From Agrobacterium fabrum str. C58 (lineage in GTDB: Bacteria; Pseudomonadota; Alphaproteobacteria; Rhizobiales; Rhizobiaceae): a stretch of DNA of 64,000 nt. Below are positions 20,269 through 29,711 of the stretch, in pieces (within the stretch, counting starts at the first letter, position 1; the number at the start of each line of letters is the position of its first letter). The notes below the pieces were generated by a model. The model saw only the letters and a list, made by a program, of their open reading frames with translations. It did no database searches and was not told the origin of the DNA. The position numbers and the translations under genes are program-made. The stretch spans positions 868,001-932,000 of the forward strand of contig NC_003063.2 in NCBI RefSeq assembly GCF_000092025.1, given 5' to 3'.

Positions 20269-23200
20269 TCAGGCCGTGACGTCGTGTCCTTCCGGCTTGT
20301 CATCCTCACGCGGAATACGGAACCATGCGACATAGAGCGCCGGCAGGAAAAGCAGCGTCAGTGCCGTGCCCACCACGATACCGCCCATCATGGCATAAGC
20401 CATCGGCCCCCAGAAAATCTCCCGGGAGATGGGAATAAGGGCAAGTGTGGCTGCCGCTGCCGTCAGCATGATCGGCCGCATGCGGTGCTCGGTCGCTTCG
20501 ATGACGGCACGCCAGGCCGAAACGCCTTCACTTCTCAGATGCTCGATCTGCACCACGAGAATAACCGAGTTGCGGATCAGGATGCCGATCAGCGCAAGCA
20601 CGCCGAGAATGGCGACGAACCCCATCGGAGCATTGGAGAAGAGTAGCGCCACCACCACGCCGATCAGGGCCGTTGGCGCCACGGCGAAGACCAGGAACAA
20701 CCGGCTGAAACTTTGCAGCTGAACCATGAGGATCGTTGCCATTGCAAACAGCATCAAGGGCACCACCGCAACGATCGGCGCTTGCGAATCCGCGCTGGAT
20801 TCGACCGAGCCACCCGTCTCCAGCTTGTAACCCACGGGCAGCATCTTCTCGAAAGCCTCGAGTTTCGGCTTCAGCTGTTCCACAATCGTCGCAGGCTGGG
20901 TCGGGCCAATAATGGCAGCCTTGACGGTAACCGTCGGGATCCGGTCGCGACGCCAGATGGTTGGCTGTTCAAGTTCATAGCGGAAATTGGCAATGGCCGA
21001 GAGCGGTACGGCCTTGCCGTTCGTCGCCGGCAATTGCAGGTTCTGCAGGGTCTCGATGGAACCGCGCTCCGCCAGCTGCGCCCGCGCCACCACATTGACG
21101 AGATAGATGTCATCCCGAACCTGGGTAACGGTGGAACCCTCGACGATGCTGTTCATGGCATTGGCGATATCTTCCGAGGAAACACCGAGCTGGCGGGCCT
21201 TGTCCTGGAGAACATCGACCTTGACCACACGCGTCGGCTCATTCCAGTCCATGACCAGATTGGACAGCAGCCGGTGTTCGCCGACAATGCCCGACAATTG
21301 CTGCCCGAGCTCGCGGACTTTCTGGATGTCGGGGCCGCTCAGGCGATATTGCACCGGTTTGCCGACCGGTGGGCCGATATCGAGCAATTTCACGAAGGCG
21401 TCGGTACCGATGAATGTCCGGTCCAGGTAATCCTGCAACTCGGCACGCACCTTGTCACGCACATCCAGCCCCTTGGTGACGATGACCGTCTGGCCGAAGG
21501 TCACATCAGGCGTCTGCACGTCGAAGGACAGGATGAAACGCGGCGCGCCTTCACCGACATAGGTCGTCCAGTGATCGATATCCGTATTTTTCGCCAGCAT
21601 TTCCTGTTCGAACTGTGCCATCTGCCGATTTGTTTCGGCAATCGAGCTGTTCTGCGGCAGGTTCCAGTCGACGATAAGCTCCACGCGGTCGGATGACGGG
21701 AAGAACTGCTGCTGCACCAGGCTCATGCCGCCGATGGACAGGGCAAACAACGCGACCGTGGCGACAATCGTCACCCAGCGCCAGCGCAGCGCCCGGCCGA
21801 GAAGCCAGGAAAAGCCCGAGGCAAATCGCCCCTTCTTTTCATGATGAGACTTCATCGTCTTCGGCAGGATCGTCACCCCGAGCAATGGCGTGAACAATAC
21901 TGCGACGATCCACGACACGATCAGCGAAACGGCGATCACCACAAAAAGCGTGAAGGTGAATTCGCCGGCCGCACTGTTGTTGAGGCCAACGGGAATGAAG
22001 CCGGCGACGGTGACCAGCGTGCCGGTCAGCATCGGAAAGGCGGTGGAGGTATAGACATAGGTCGCTGCTTTCCTGAGATCGTCCCCCACCTCGAGCCGTG
22101 CCACCATCATCTCCACCGCAATCATCGCATCGTCGACGAGAAGTCCGAGCGCGATGATGAGCGCACCCAGCGAGATGCGTTGCAGCGAAATGCCTGTGTA
22201 TTCCATGTAGACAAAGGTAATCGCCAGCACGAGCGGGATCGAGACGGCAACCACCATGCCGGCCCTGAGACCAAGGCTGATGAAGCTGATGACGAGAACG
22301 ATGGCGATGGCCTCGAAAAGGGCGGAGGTAAAGCCCGAGACAGCTTCATCGACGACGGCCGGCTGGTCGGATACCCGGTGCACATCGACGCCGACAGGCA
22401 AATCTGCCACGACGCGTTTCATCTGCGCATCCAGCGCCTCGCCGAAATGCAGGAGGTTCGCGCCGGTTTTCATGCCGATTGCAAGACCGATGGCCGGCTG
22501 GCCATTAAAGCGGAACAGCGAGGAAGGCGGATCGACATAACCGCGCCGGATCGTCGCCACTTCCGTCAGCGGGAAGAAGCGGTTGTTGACGCGCAGATTG
22601 ATGGACCGCAGGCTGTCTTCCGAGGTGAACTGGCCGCTGACGCGCAGGGCCACGCGCTCCGGCCCGGCATTAACGAAACCGGATTGCGTGACGGCGTTCT
22701 GCGATTGCAGCGTCTTGATGATCGACTGCTGATCGATGCCGAGCGCCGCGATCTGGCGGGTGGAAAATTCCAGATATATTGCCTCATCCTGCGCCCCGAT
22801 GACATCGACCTTGCCGATATCGTCAACGGTCAGCACCTTCGCCCGGGCATCTTCCACGAGATCGCGCAATTGCCGCTGGCTGAGACCGTCGCTGGTGAAG
22901 GCATATATATTGCCATAGACATCACCGAAGCGGTCGTTGAAGAAGGGGCCGACGACACCAGAGGGAAACTCTCCCTTGATATCGCCGATCATGTTGCGCA
23001 CCCGCACCCAGGTGGGTTCGACGTTGCGCGCCTTGGTTTCCGGCACCAGTTCAACGAAGATCGTGGTGCGGCCGGCCACCGTCTGGCTGCGCAGATGATC
23101 GAGATTGTCGAGTTCCTCGAGCTTCTTCTCGATCCTGTCGGTCACCTGGCGGGCCACCTCCTCGGCGGAAGCGCCCGGCCATTGCGCGCTGATCACCATA

Positions 23201-23340
23201 GTCTTGATTGTGAAATTCGGATCTTCCTCGCGGCCGAGGTTGAGATAGGAGAAAACGCCGGCGAGAACGAAGACCAGCATGAAGTACCAGACGAGCGAAC
23301 GGTGTTCGAGCGCCCAGTCGGAAAGATTAAATTTCTTCAC
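20269..23340 (-). CDS. RND efflux pump inner-membrane transporter
   Basis: This 1023-residue proton-driven exporter of the HAE-1/AcrB-like family has twelve membrane helices and two large periplasmic loops. The relay aspartates are in LGLLVDDAMIAVEMM. N-terminal sequence (SDWALEHRSLVWYFMLVFVLAGVFSYLNLGREEDP) resembles the VexF/TriC branch, often paired with two adaptors. That fits the two upstream adaptor genes, the nearer overlapping by 4 bases (ATGA). No outer-membrane channel gene is present, so a TolC-type protein encoded elsewhere must complete the pump. Drug range cannot be told. Confidence 0.9.
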   Translation of the reverse strand: MKKFNLSDWALEHRSLVWYFMLVFVLAGVFSYLNLGREEDPNFTIKTMVISAQWPGASAEEVARQVTDRIEKKLEELDNLDHLRSQTVAGRTTIFVELVPETKARNVEPTWVRVRNMIGDIKGEFPSGVVGPFFNDRFGDVYGNIYAFTSDGLSQRQLRDLVEDARAKVLTVDDIGKVDVIGAQDEAIYLEFSTRQIAALGIDQQSIIKTLQSQNAVTQSGFVNAGPERVALRVSGQFTSEDSLRSINLRVNNRFFPLTEVATIRRGYVDPPSSLFRFNGQPAIGLAIGMKTGANLLHFGEALDAQMKRVVADLPVGVDVHRVSDQPAVVDEAVSGFTSALFEAIAIVLVISFISLGLRAGMVVAVSIPLVLAITFVYMEYTGISLQRISLGALIIALGLLVDDAMIAVEMMVARLEVGDDLRKAATYVYTSTAFPMLTGTLVTVAGFIPVGLNNSAAGEFTFTLFVVIAVSLIVSWIVAVLFTPLLGVTILPKTMKSHHEKKGRFASGFSWLLGRALRWRWVTIVATVALFALSIGGMSLVQQQFFPSSDRVELIVDWNLPQNSSIAETNRQMAQFEQEMLAKNTDIDHWTTYVGEGAPRFILSFDVQTPDVTFGQTVIVTKGLDVRDKVRAELQDYLDRTFIGTDAFVKLLDIGPPVGKPVQYRLSGPDIQKVRELGQQLSGIVGEHRLLSNLVMDWNEPTRVVKVDVLQDKARQLGVSSEDIANAMNSIVEGSTVTQVRDDIYLVNVVARAQLAERGSIETLQNLQLPATNGKAVPLSAIANFRYELEQPTIWRRDRIPTVTVKAAIIGPTQPATIVEQLKPKLEAFEKMLPVGYKLETGGSVESSADSQAPIVAVVPLMLFAMATILMVQLQSFSRLFLVFAVAPTALIGVVVALLFSNAPMGFVAILGVLALIGILIRNSVILVVQIEHLRSEGVSAWRAVIEATEHRMRPIMLTAAAATLALIPISREIFWGPMAYAMMGGIVVGTALTLLFLPALYVAWFRIPREDDKPEGHDVTA

Positions 23341-24422
23341 TGACGGACCTCCTGATCGATCCTGATGGCTTGTCCATCCTTAAGCTTGTGCACCCCGGCG
23401 CTGGCAACGCGCTCGCCGGGCTTGATGCCGCCGGTAATACGCACGCTGCCGCCCTCGGCGGGCTCGCCGTCTATCGTGACCGGACGGTAGGTCACCGTTG
23501 CCGTATCGGCATTAACGATCCAGACGCCCCAGCCACTATCGGTTTTCAACAGTGCCGACGCCGGAAGCGTGATCTGCGGTTCGGAGGCGGCAAGCGCCAG
23601 AGCCGTGACAACGGAGCCGAGCCGGAATGCCTGCGGCGCATCCTGCAGGCTGATCTTCGTGCGGCGTGTGCGCGTTGCCGTTTCGGCTTCCGGAGCGATC
23701 TCGCGCACCACACCGGTCATGTGGATCTTTGGATCGAGTTGCAGGGCAATCTCGAAGGTCGAGCCGATTTCCAGCCGCTGCGCCGCAAATTGCGGAACAT
23801 CCACCACCACGTCGCGCACTTCCGGTCGGGCAATGGTCACCACCGTCTGGCCGGCGGAAACGACCTGACCGATTTCGCCCGACGTGGCGGTCACCACACC
23901 GTCAAACTCCGCACGCAGCTGCGCATAACCCAGCTGCTCCTCGGCCTTGTCAAGATTGGCGCGGGCCTTGGCGACGGCGGCATTGGCCGTGCGCATGGCC
24001 TGTTCCGCCTCTTCCAGTGCCGCTTCCGTGCCGCTGCGGGCTTCGGCCAGCACACGCTGGCGCTGTTCCGTCGTCACCGCATTGGCGAGCTGTGCCTCAG
24101 CATTGGAAAGATCGGACTGCGCGCTTTTCACCGACAGTTCCAGCGCCAGCGGATCGATCGAGGCCACCACGTCGCCTTTCTTGACCAGATCGGCCACATC
24201 GACATTGCGGGCAATGATGCGGCCGAGAACGCGAAAACCAAGATCGGTCTTAATGCGCGATTCCACCGTGCCCGTCAGCCGTAATGCATCGGCCAACTTT
24301 TCTTCCACGACAACGGAAAGCACCGGGCGTGGTGCTTCAGCCGCCGCCTCCTGCTTTTCCTGGCAGGACGAGAGCGCGATTGCCGGAATGAGCAAAAACA
24401 AGCTTCTGTTTATCCTGAACAT
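23337..24422 (-). CDS. Efflux RND periplasmic adaptor (lipoprotein), second copy
   Basis: This 361-residue membrane-fusion protein links the RND transporter to an outer-membrane channel. A lipoprotein signal ends in the lipobox ALSSC with C20 as lipidated residue. Next come a split lipoyl domain, a coiled-coil hairpin (about 90-160, rich in Ala, Glu and Arg) and beta-barrel domains. It shares one base with the upstream adaptor gene and overlaps the transporter by four, so all three are translationally coupled. Confidence 0.88.
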   Translation of the reverse strand: MFRINRSLFLLIPAIALSSCQEKQEAAAEAPRPVLSVVVEEKLADALRLTGTVESRIKTDLGFRVLGRIIARNVDVADLVKKGDVVASIDPLALELSVKSAQSDLSNAEAQLANAVTTEQRQRVLAEARSGTEAALEEAEQAMRTANAAVAKARANLDKAEEQLGYAQLRAEFDGVVTATSGEIGQVVSAGQTVVTIARPEVRDVVVDVPQFAAQRLEIGSTFEIALQLDPKIHMTGVVREIAPEAETATRTRRTKISLQDAPQAFRLGSVVTALALAASEPQITLPASALLKTDSGWGVWIVNADTATVTYRPVTIDGEPAEGGSVRITGGIKPGERVASAGVHKLKDGQAIRIDQEVRQ

Positions 24423-25498
24423 TATTGTGCCTGCCCCTTTTCATAGGCGACCTTTTCACCGGCGCGGAGAAATTTGGTCCCGACGGTGACGACGAGATCA
24501 CCCGGATTGAGCCCTTCCGTGACGACGAATTGACCGGTCTCGTAATCGGCGACCTGAACCGGGCGCATGGCGACTTCCGACGATCGCGGATCGACCAGCC
24601 AGACAGCGGGGGCGCCATCCTGCGAGGCCATAGCCGACCACGGAAGCTCGATCGCATCGATCTGCCTGAAGCGGAAATGGCCGGAGACGGGCGCGCCGAG
24701 CGGCATGGTCATGTCGCCGTTCAGACCGACCTTGACCCGTATCGTTCCATTATCCGGATCGATCGTCGGCGAAATCTCGCGCACGGGCGCCGCAACGATT
24801 TGAGCAGGATCCGACAGGAGGCTGACATTGACGAGATTGTCGATATCGCGCTCGAGGAAGAGGGATTCGTAGACATCGAAGACCGCATCGCGCGGCCCGT
24901 CATGCGCCAGCGTGAAGACAAGCTGGGCGGCCTGCGCGACCTGGCCAACCTCGACATTGCGCGCCGTGATAACACCATCCGCATCGGCCCTGAGCTCGGT
25001 ATAGGACAGCGCATCCCGCGCCGTATCGAGTTGGGCCTGCGCCGATCGCACCGCCCCTTGCGTGGTAAGCAGAGTTTCCTGAGCCTTGTCGACTGCGGAG
25101 CGCGAAGTCACCTGCGTCTTGAACAGGTTCTGCTGGCGGTCGAACGTCAGCTGCGCCTGCGTCTGCTGCGCTTCCGCCGATTGCAGGTTTGCCAAGGCGA
25201 CATCAATGTCGGCCTTCTGCTCTTCGGGATCGATACGGGCGAGCAATTGTCCGGTTTTCACCCGCGCACCCACATCCACCAGCCGTTCGATGATCTTGCC
25301 GCTGACCCGGAACGACAGATCCGTCTGGACCCTTGCGCGCACTTCACCGGTGATGACGCTACCACGATCGACGGGCTTTTTCTCAGCCGCCACCACATCG
25401 ACTGTGCGCAGCGGCTTTTCGGCAGGCGGTTCTTCACTACTGCAGGATGCCAGGGCGAAAATGCCGCCAAGCGCCGCCGCGATAAGGATGGTTTTCAT
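24422..25498 (-). CDS. Efflux RND periplasmic adaptor (lipoprotein), first copy
   Basis: This 358-residue membrane-fusion protein is paralogous to the next gene. It has a lipoprotein signal with lipobox ALASC (C19), a lipoyl half-motif TDLSFRVSGKIIERLVDVG, and a coiled-coil hairpin at about 95-160. It is first in the adaptor-adaptor-transporter operon. Its promoter overlaps a perfect palindrome at 25534-25553, the likely site of the divergent TetR repressor. Confidence 0.88.
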   Translation of the reverse strand: MKTILIAAALGGIFALASCSSEEPPAEKPLRTVDVVAAEKKPVDRGSVITGEVRARVQTDLSFRVSGKIIERLVDVGARVKTGQLLARIDPEEQKADIDVALANLQSAEAQQTQAQLTFDRQQNLFKTQVTSRSAVDKAQETLLTTQGAVRSAQAQLDTARDALSYTELRADADGVITARNVEVGQVAQAAQLVFTLAHDGPRDAVFDVYESLFLERDIDNLVNVSLLSDPAQIVAAPVREISPTIDPDNGTIRVKVGLNGDMTMPLGAPVSGHFRFRQIDAIELPWSAMASQDGAPAVWLVDPRSSEVAMRPVQVADYETGQFVVTEGLNPGDLVVTVGTKFLRAGEKVAYEKGQAQ

Positions 25499-25533
25499 AG
25501 TGACCTCTTGATCTTCGCCTCATCCTATAATAT

Positions 25534-25553
25534 TTGACTAACCGAATAGTCAA
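25534..25553. promoter_or_regulatory. TetR-type operator overlapping the efflux promoter
   Basis: TTGACTA and TAGTCAA form a perfect 7-bp inverted repeat with a 6-base spacer (ACCGAA). On the minus strand the same bases supply a -35 (TTGACT) with a TTATAG or TATAGG -10 at 17-18 bases, about 20-30 bases before the efflux start. Binding here would block the pump promoter. Confidence 0.7.
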
Positions 25554-25803
25554 TGAAATTTTCATGCCGCTGATCGGGGATTTGTCCGGGGTATCGGGCC
25601 AACTCCCCCAAGTGATCATTCCCTGTTCGTCCGGCACATCCCTGCGGGCGCATCGGCAATGTTCCGGCATATTGAAGCATGCGTGCGCCTTCACAAAAAT
25701 CCGTTCCGGTTTTTGCGCCGGTGCTATAGGCAACCAACACTCATTGCCGCCACTGGCGACGGACAGACAGGCACGTGCCAAAAATAAAGGAGGTTCCGGG
25801 GCC

Positions 25804-26418
25804 ATGGCGAAAGCAAAACTGACACGCGCTGAACAGAAGATACAACGTCCGCTACAAATTCTCGACGCTGCATTCGAGGAATTCACCAAAAGAGGTTTCA
25901 CGGCGACGCGGGTGGAGGACATTGCCGAACGGGTGGGAGTTACGAAGGGCACGGTCTACGTCTATTTCGAGACCAAGGAGGCGCTGTTCGAGGCGATGGT
26001 CAGACATGCCTCGGTGCCGTTTCAGGAGGCCTTCAAGGCCTATACGCATAAATCCGACGACCCCGTCGAGGAGCTTCGCTCGCTGCTAGAATTCCTGTTC
26101 GACGCCTTGGTCGACAACCGAAAAATGCGCGAACTGTTCCGCCTGATCGTCGCGGAAGGCGCAAAATTTCCTGAACTCATCGACCAGCACCACGACACGT
26201 TGATGGTCCCGGTTTTCGCGCGCATCGATGCGATCCTGAATGAGGGCGTGGCGAAGAAAAGATTCAGGGCCAACCCCCCGGAACTCGCCAAGGTGGTGAT
26301 GTCGCCCATGGTCGGAACATTGGTGTTCCGGCTGATCTTCGACGACAGGCGCAGCCTGGACAAGCGCGCCGTCCTGACGATCCATCTGGAGCTGATCATG
26401 CGCGGTCTACTGGCCTGA
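25804..26418 (+). CDS. TetR/AcrR-family repressor of the RND pump
   Basis: This 204-residue regulator has the TetR HTH at about 22-65 (TRVEDIAERVGVTKGTVYVYFETKEALF) and a helical ligand-binding C-terminus. The frame is open to 25534, but AAAGGAGG lies upstream of the ATG at 25804, and the family motif begins normally from there. It is divergent from the efflux operon. The palindrome at 25534-25553 is its probable operator. Ligand unknown. Confidence 0.85.
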   Translation: MAKAKLTRAEQKIQRPLQILDAAFEEFTKRGFTATRVEDIAERVGVTKGTVYVYFETKEALFEAMVRHASVPFQEAFKAYTHKSDDPVEELRSLLEFLFDALVDNRKMRELFRLIVAEGAKFPELIDQHHDTLMVPVFARIDAILNEGVAKKRFRANPPELAKVVMSPMVGTLVFRLIFDDRRSLDKRAVLTIHLELIMRGLLA

Positions 26419-26453
26419 TCGCCACAACCGGTCATCGCATCCCAGTATCGGAG

Positions 26454-27194
26454 CTATTCCTGGCTTTCGAGCCGGTATCGCGAACCAGGATACAGCAACC
26501 GAACCGACGTCACTGCGCGGCTCGACGACCAGGTTCGACGGCGCACGAGAAGGCAAGGCTCATTTCGGCTGATGGCCATCAATTTGCATTCCCAGGGCTG
26601 GGGTGATGCTGCCTCGATGAATTGCTCCGTCCGGGAAATGGGTGCCGCCGCCGTCAGATAGGCATTGGGCGTGAGCGTCGTGAAATCCTGCATCAGATAA
26701 TCCGGTGCGATCTCGGCATTCACGAAACGATCCTCCAATTGGATTGGCACGTCGTCCTCGTGGTGGACGATGATGGAATGAAAGACCTTCGTTCCTACAC
26801 CAATCTCCAGCGCCGTTGCGAGATCGGGGCCGCAAACTTCCGTCTGGGCAAGTATCAGGCTCGGCCGATGCGTCGACCCGCGCTCCTTGATCTCGTCAGC
26901 GATGTTGCGCACACCCATCAAGCCGGCGCTTCGTTTTTTCGGAGCGACGAAGGATCCACGCCCCTGAACACGAACGATCACCCCCTCGGTTGCCAGCTCC
27001 CGCAACGCTCGGTTTGCAGTCATACGGCTGACACCCAGCATGTCGACCATCTCGTTTTCCGAAGGTATCCTGTGGTTCGTCAACCACTGTCCGCTGGCGA
27101 TCTTTTCCTTGATCTGTTCTTTAACGCGCTCGTACAGCGGCAGGGAGGAGCGATCACCCGAAACAGGAAATTCGCTTTCGATGACGGGCAGCAT
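26454..27194 (-). CDS. hutC: Histidine-utilisation repressor HutC (GntR family)
   Basis: This 246-residue regulator has an N-terminal winged helix (about 20-85, PSENEMVDMLGVSRMTANRA) and a UTRA effector domain that in HutC binds urocanate. The frame is open to 27437, but AGGAG lies 5 bases before the ATG at 27194, which gives the usual HutC length. It is divergent from hutXWV. Two near-identical palindromes at 27295 and 27556 are its probable operators. Confidence 0.85.
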   Translation of the reverse strand: MLPVIESEFPVSGDRSSLPLYERVKEQIKEKIASGQWLTNHRIPSENEMVDMLGVSRMTANRALRELATEGVIVRVQGRGSFVAPKKRSAGLMGVRNIADEIKERGSTHRPSLILAQTEVCGPDLATALEIGVGTKVFHSIIVHHEDDVPIQLEDRFVNAEIAPDYLMQDFTTLTPNAYLTAAAPISRTEQFIEAASPQPWECKLMAISRNEPCLLVRRRTWSSSRAVTSVRLLYPGSRYRLESQE

Positions 27195-27294
27195 TGAAAC
27201 TCCTAAAAATCGGGCGACTGCACAAAACGCAGCCAGAATCTGCACGAGCACAAAATTATCACATCCTATCTTGCTTGTCTTATGCAAATGTGTG

Positions 27295-27312
27295 AAGTTA
27301 CATATACAACTT
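27295..27312. promoter_or_regulatory. HutC operator copy 1
   Basis: AAGTT and AACTT flank an 8-base spacer (ACATATAC). Read on the minus strand it matches copy 2 at 27556-27573 at 16 of 18 positions. It lies about 100 bases upstream of hutC, consistent with autoregulation. Confidence 0.6.
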
Positions 27313-27720
27313 GAGGGAAAAATAATGGCGAGCGAAGACTCGATCTCTAGCAGCCGCAAGTCAACCGCTGACGATCGGGGCGATAGCCCCGCGCCTGCCC
27401 AGCGCCGTGGCAGGAGCTTTCCTGACAAAGCCGGCAAGGTGCAAGAGGGCGAGCAGAGTCAACGCGCGCGCGAAGATCATTCTCTCCAAAGTCGGCCCAC
27501 CGTATGCGCCGGAGATGCGACGTTTCCAGAATACCTGACCACCTCGAATACCGCTAAGTTGTATAGTGAACTTTCAACAAGCCGCTTCAATGCAAGCAGC
27601 GGATTACACCTTGATTCGATGACGAGCGGCCTCCGCGACAATCGTCTGATCGGAGCGCCCTGCTAAACCTCAAAACGCATGCCAGCAATTTGCCAATCAT
27701 CAAACCAAAAGGGGAATGCA
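27313..27720. other. hutC-hutX intergenic region with a weak ORF
   Basis: The 526-base gap from hutC to hutX holds the two operators and presumably both promoters. A 113-codon frame (27325-27666, plus strand) has no good ribosome site, has odd composition (Ser and Arg rich) and contains operator copy 2, so it is probably not a gene. A 39-codon frame on the other strand (27361-27480) starts after GGAGAGA with a signal-like hydrophobic stretch; it is too short to judge. Confidence 0.4.
27556..27573. promoter_or_regulatory. HutC operator copy 2
   Basis: AAGTT and AACTT flank GTATAGTG. Same arms and spacer length as copy 1 at 27295-27312. It is about 150 bases before hutX, suitable for control of the hutXWV-H2 operon. 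Confidence 0.6.
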
Positions 27721-28758
27721 ATGCTGAATTCAAAACTGAAAATCGCGCTGGCCACGACCGCGCTTGTTATGGGAGCATATGCCGGCGCCGCCAGGGCGGA
27801 AGGCTATTGCAGCGCCGGAAAAACCATCACCTTCGCCGGCATCGACTGGGAAAGCGGCTCCTTCATAACCGAGGTCATGAAGGAGATCCTGTCCAAGGGG
27901 TATGATTGCAAGGTCGATTCCATTCCCGGCAATTCCGTGACGCTTGAACAGGCGACCGCCAATAACGACGTGCAGATTTTCGCCGAAGAATGGATCGGCC
28001 GCTCCGATGTCTGGAACAAGGCCGCCGAAGCCGGTCAGGTGAAGTCGGTCGGCAAGACCTTCGTTGGTGCGGCCGAAGGCTGGTTCGTGCCGGAATATCT
28101 GGTCAAGGGCGACCCCGCCAAAGGTATTGCAGCGAAGGCCCCGGATCTGAAGAGTGTCGACCAGCTTTCCGATCCGAAGATCGTCGAATTGTTTAGGGAT
28201 CCGGAAGAGCCGACCAAGGGCCGCTTCCTCAACTGCCCGTCGGGCTGGACCTGTGAAGGGGTCAACACTGCCAAGCTTCAGGCCTACAAGCTCGACGGCA
28301 ATTATGTGAACTTCCGCCCCGGCACCGGCACGGCGCTCGATGCCGCAATCGCCGCCGGCTACCTCCAGGGCGAGCCGATGCTGTTCTATTACTGGAGCCC
28401 GACGGCGATCATGGGCAAATACAAGCTCATCCAGTTGCAGGAGCCCGCCTATAGCGAATCCTGCTGGAAGGAGCTGACAAGCGCGGATGGAAAACGCGAT
28501 GCCGGCTGCGCCTTCCCCTCCGTCGAGGTGGCCTATGGCGTGAACAGCACCTTTGCGAAGGACGCGCCGGAAATCATCGCCATCCTTGAAAAGGCGACCT
28601 TCCCGCTGGCGGAAATCAACGCCAGCCTCGCCTATATGACGGACAAGCAGGTCGATGCGACGGCCGCCGCCAAGACCTTCCTGCAGACCAAGGCCGATAT
28701 CTGGGGTGGCTGGGTTTCGGCCGACGCCAAGGCGCGTATCGAAGCTGCCGTTAAGTAA
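27721..28758 (+). CDS. hutX: Histidine/betaine ABC transporter substrate-binding protein
   Basis: This 345-residue periplasmic binding protein of the OpuAC/ProX family has a signal peptide cleaved after ARA (about residue 26). The order binding protein, permease, ATPase, HutH-like protein behind a HutC regulator matches the S. meliloti hutXWV-H2 operon. That transporter takes up histidine, proline and proline betaine. The ATG follows AAAGGGGAATGCA. Substrate is inferred from this synteny. Confidence 0.82.
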   Translation: MLNSKLKIALATTALVMGAYAGAARAEGYCSAGKTITFAGIDWESGSFITEVMKEILSKGYDCKVDSIPGNSVTLEQATANNDVQIFAEEWIGRSDVWNKAAEAGQVKSVGKTFVGAAEGWFVPEYLVKGDPAKGIAAKAPDLKSVDQLSDPKIVELFRDPEEPTKGRFLNCPSGWTCEGVNTAKLQAYKLDGNYVNFRPGTGTALDAAIAAGYLQGEPMLFYYWSPTAIMGKYKLIQLQEPAYSESCWKELTSADGKRDAGCAFPSVEVAYGVNSTFAKDAPEIIAILEKATFPLAEINASLAYMTDKQVDATAAAKTFLQTKADIWGGWVSADAKARIEAAVK

Positions 28759-28853
28759 TGTTGGCAGGCGCGCCGGGCTTCCGGCGCGCATTTTCCCGTC
28801 AGGACAGGGGCCAGTTCCGGGAACAGGGACCGGCATGCGCGAGGACTACACCG

Positions 28854-29711
28854 ATGTTTCCTGAAGTTTTCCATATTTCCATCCGCGGCCCGATCAATGA
28901 AATCGTGCGCTCGCTGGTGGTGAACTACGGCTATGTTTTCAAGGCGATCTCGCAGACGATCCTGCAGGCGATCCTCTTCGTGGAATGGGCTCTGCGCGGA
29001 CTGCCGTGGTGGGCCATTTTTCTGGTCTTTCTGGTGCTCGCCTGGTTCGCCGCGAAAAAGATTTCGCTGGTCATCATGGTCGCCGTCATGCTGTTCATCG
29101 TCGGCGCGCTCGGTCTCTGGGACCTGACGATGCAGACACTGGCGCTGATGCTGATTGCCAGCCTCATCTCCATCGTCATCGGCGTGCCCATCGGCATCCT
29201 GCTTGCGAAAAGCGAATGGGCGCGGCGCATCACCCTGCCGATCCTCGATGTCATGCAGACCATGCCGAGCTTCGTCTATCTCATCCCCGCTATCATGCTG
29301 TTCGGCCTCGGCAAGGTCCCGGCCGTGCTGGCCACCATCGTTTATGCCGCGCCGCCACTGATCCGCCTCACCGATCTTGGTATTCGGCAGGTGGACCGGG
29401 AAGTGGTGGAGGCCGCGACCGCCTTTGGCGGTAGCCCGAGACAGATCCTTTTCGGTGTCGAATTGCCGCTTGCCACACCGACCATCATGGCCGGTCTCAA
29501 CCAGACGATCATGATGGCGCTCTCCATGGTCGTCGTCGCCTCGATGATCGGCGCGCGCGGTCTCGGTGAGCAGGTGCTGAACGGTATCCAGACGCTCGAT
29601 GTCGGCAAGGGCCTCGAAGCAGGTCTCGGCATCGTTATTCTCGCAATCGTGCTCGATCGCATCACGCAGGGTTTTGGCCAATCCAGCCGGAAGGAAATGG
29701 GCAATGACTGA
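28854..29711 (+). CDS. hutW: Histidine/betaine ABC transporter permease
   Basis: This 285-residue integral membrane permease of the ProW/OpuAB type has about six helices. The BPD_transp EAA loop reads VEAATAFGGSPRQILFGVELPLATPTI. The ATG at 28854 has GAGG about 10 bases upstream; an earlier GTG/ATG extension is unlikely. It overlaps hutV by eight bases (ATGACTGA), a sign of coupled translation. Confidence 0.83.
   Translation: MFPEVFHISIRGPINEIVRSLVVNYGYVFKAISQTILQAILFVEWALRGLPWWAIFLVFLVLAWFAAKKISLVIMVAVMLFIVGALGLWDLTMQTLALMLIASLISIVIGVPIGILLAKSEWARRITLPILDVMQTMPSFVYLIPAIMLFGLGKVPAVLATIVYAAPPLIRLTDLGIRQVDREVVEAATAFGGSPRQILFGVELPLATPTIMAGLNQTIMMALSMVVVASMIGARGLGEQVLNGIQTLDVGKGLEAGLGIVILAIVLDRITQGFGQSSRKEMGND

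Noticed and set aside
21841-23343. A 500-codon frame antisense to the RND transporter gene
   Set aside because: Shadow of the real gene; rich in His, Arg and Asp with no recognisable motif.
27325-27666. 113-codon ORF between hutC and hutX
   Set aside because: No good ribosome site, unusual composition, and it contains a probable HutC operator. Kept only as a note in the intergenic entry.
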